Source: Agrocybe praecox
Taxonomy: Eukaryota; Basidiomycota; Agaricomycetes; Agaricales; Agrocybaceae
NCBI GenBank assembly: GCA_964017145.1
Contig: OZ024842.1
Span: 4,526,001 to 4,590,000, forward strand
Length of the DNA stretch: 64,000 bases
Reading direction: 5' to 3'
Shown here: positions 61,965-64,000 of the stretch, piece by piece
Position numbering within the stretch: the first letter of the stretch is position 1
Layout of the letters: every line of letters begins with the position of its first letter
Program-made: the position numbers and the translations under genes
The notes under the pieces: model-generated
Database searches by the model: none
Told to the model about the DNA's origin: nothing
The model's input: only the letters and a program-made list of their open reading frames with translations

Positions 61965-64000
61965 CTTTTCCGTTCGCCTTGGTCTGCACGCGTCGTTGTT
62001 GTTCGTGTCCGTGTGAGGGAAAGACGCCGATATCGGAGAAGAAAACAATAGAGTCAGGATGGGAAAGATGACAGTCCAAATGCAACAAAAAAAAAAGTGG
62101 ACACTGTGCGAAATTATCAGTCCTCGGCCCGGCTCTTATCGCTTTCGGGTATCCCCGGAGTGGTACAGAATGCCGGTAGTGCCGTACCAATATCCATTAT
62201 TTTATTTTATTTACACGCACTGGGATTGTTTTATAATTAATACAAAAGTCCTATGCCATCACGAATAAGTATAGTAAATACCGTGTCCTCTTCCAGTCGA
62301 GGACAATCTCAATATCCTAGATTACATTTATATACACACAGATTTTAATACACGTACAGTATATATATATTGAGTTCTCCGTCACACTCGTGGGATCGGC
62401 GTCTTTTGATTCACATTTAAATTCACTTCACTTCCACTTTCACGTTTGTTCACAGGAAATACCAATAAAGATTCAAGGCCTCTTTATTGGTATGTAGCTG
62501 TAGTAACCGTTGCAAGCGTTGCACACGCTTGGGTTGCCAGACCTACAACCAGCCAGAGAAGCATTGATGTGTTACGTGGCCGGTCCCCATCATCTCGATG
62601 TCTTCTGTGAAAGCTTATTTATTTATTCTATTCATTGCTCCCACCGCTTCGTTTCAAGTCACACCTGGAATACCTTCAAATCAGTTCTCAGCTCCCAGCA
62701 CACGTACGTACCTGTTTAGAAAGACCTTCTTAAGTGATTGCGCAGTAGATGAAGAACCCGACAGATATCAGATCCGTCGAGGTTCGGACCCACTCCTTAT
62801 GCACGCAAGCAATTCTATCAATGTGTGGCGGCAGGAGGCACCACCCCCAGCACCCTTTTACGCGTCTGGTATTGGCACCTAGTAAGGTAAAACGTACCGG
62901 AACCGAAACGTCCACACAATTGAATCTCTCTGATAAGCTCCATCTTATCGCGTGCATGCAGTGGGCTCGAAGATACGACAAGAAGTCCGATCTACCAGCG
63001 ACAGCGCTGATTGATATACAGTACTCACAGGAAGTCTCAGAGACAGCCTGGGACAGAGGCAAACGAAAAGAACGGAGCCGAATGTTAATACATAGTATCG
63101 TATCGTTCAAATTTGTCAATGACACACACACACAAGTAATACAATTGTCCATGTTTAGGAGTCCTCTCGTCACTTCCGCACGCCACGTTCGCTGAACAGA
63201 TATCCAACGTCATCCCCAGGTACAATACAATAGAGCATACTAATACATACGTACTGCATTATCTTGCTAGGACTTGGTCCTATACAACATATAATATGTA
63301 TCCTGGCAATTGAAAAAGCCTTAAAACCCCGCATACCCCGCACATAGTGATGAAAATCACCGCCCAACTCTCCTCCCCACTCCCCACGCCACATATGTAT
63401 GTACCGAGTCCATTCCGACGATCCCGCATTCACAGGACAGGACGCCGATCATTAATCATTGATTGCTATCACCATCATCTCGATCGACAGTTGCACACGA
63501 TCTCGTCGCATCGTCTAATGTATGATATAACACCTTGAATGAGACATCGTCGATCCCGGTCTACTATATCGTAGTTTAAACTTTAACGTGAGGTATTCTA
63601 CTCTACGTGAGTTCCATACAAAGATAACCACCAGAGATATATAATCTGAGTCAAGAGTCGCGCCGTAGTATTGGAGTACGTACATGCGCTACCTACAAAT
63701 AGCCCCTTCGACCGAGTTCTGTCTGGAGAAGGTCCGCCGAAAACATATTATTTCGTTGTAGTATAATTCAAAGTAAATTCTAGAAAGTAAAAAATAAACG
63801 GAGACATCTGTAAGCTCTAATACTTCTTGGTTCAAATAACTCATCATAGCGCAGCATATATAGAGTATTTCGGGACGCCCCACCGACTTGTACGGCCTAA
63901 TTCGCAGTGCGAACTGTAAAGTCGATACCCGGTACATACGTGCTCTATCGCCTCCGAGCTCTTTCGGCATTGCCAAGAGAGCTTCAAACCCTGAAAATAA
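61965..64000. other. Intergenic to right edge, nothing recognised
   Basis: About 2 kb upstream of the importin gene, AT-rich with many short frames. The longest (62749-63195 plus, 62730-63173 minus) overlap on opposite strands and show no motif or exon structure. The first few hundred bases must hold the importin promoter. Confidence 0.5.

Overview
This window is nuclear DNA of a mushroom-forming basidiomycete (Agaricomycetes). The gene families point there: F-box and NACHT-type proteins, DUF6533-like membrane proteins, Ser/Thr-rich GPI-anchored proteins, a CFEM protein, small cysteine-rich secreted proteins and an OB-fold companion of a Helitron. Most introns are GT-AG and about 40-75 bp long. 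I see no rRNA, tRNA or CRISPR that I can support. It looks like an accessory, transposon-rich region joined at its right end to a conserved housekeeping gene (importin beta-3/Kap121 type).

Layout. 0-5 kb: a NACHT-type fragment running off the left edge and a single-exon F-box protein. 5.4-22 kb: a small secreted cysteine-rich protein and four dispersed paralogues of a fungal single-pass membrane glycoprotein whose cytoplasmic tail carries an LPPxY motif. One paralogue has lost its tail, one is a pseudogene split by a 168-bp insertion, and a decayed tandem copy of a tail lies beside the first. A DUF6533-like gene sits at 14.4-17.3 kb and holds a 1.2-kb transposon in its second intron. 22-28 kb: a multi-pass membrane protein and a secreted carboxylesterase with an unusual N-terminal extension. 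28-39 kb: an inverted, duplicated neighbourhood with two copies of a ~108-residue protein (a third lies at 57 kb), a head-to-head pair of GPI-anchored Ser/Thr-rich proteins with palindromic upstream DNA, and a Copia-protease-like ORF. 39.4-47.4 kb: an apparently complete autonomous Helitron. 48-55 kb: a second long-inverted-repeat transposon, a CFEM protein and two small cysteine-rich secreted proteins. 57.8-62 kb: the importin.

The most unusual signal is a pair of related non-autonomous transposons (14851-16051 and 49282-50712). Both start TATGAGTG, both are flanked by a perfect 6-bp target duplication, and both have very long inverted arms made of arrays of a 12-bp iteron (ATTATCCACCAA in one, ATTGTCGACCAT in the other) repeated every 20-21 bp. 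A relic of the family lies at about 30.2 kb. Other structure includes three 87-88 bp foldbacks with conserved arms and different centres (18.06-19.38 kb), and a dispersed short repeat marked by TGTGGCAGTGCAACC and GATTAGATTAGAT, seen at least seven times.

Much of the coding content is extracellular or membrane-facing (secreted Cys-rich proteins, GPI proteins, CFEM, glycoproteins, esterase), as expected for cell-surface accessory genes that duplicate and decay quickly. Exon models were built by eye from reading frame, splice signals and comparison among paralogues; no alignment or search was run.
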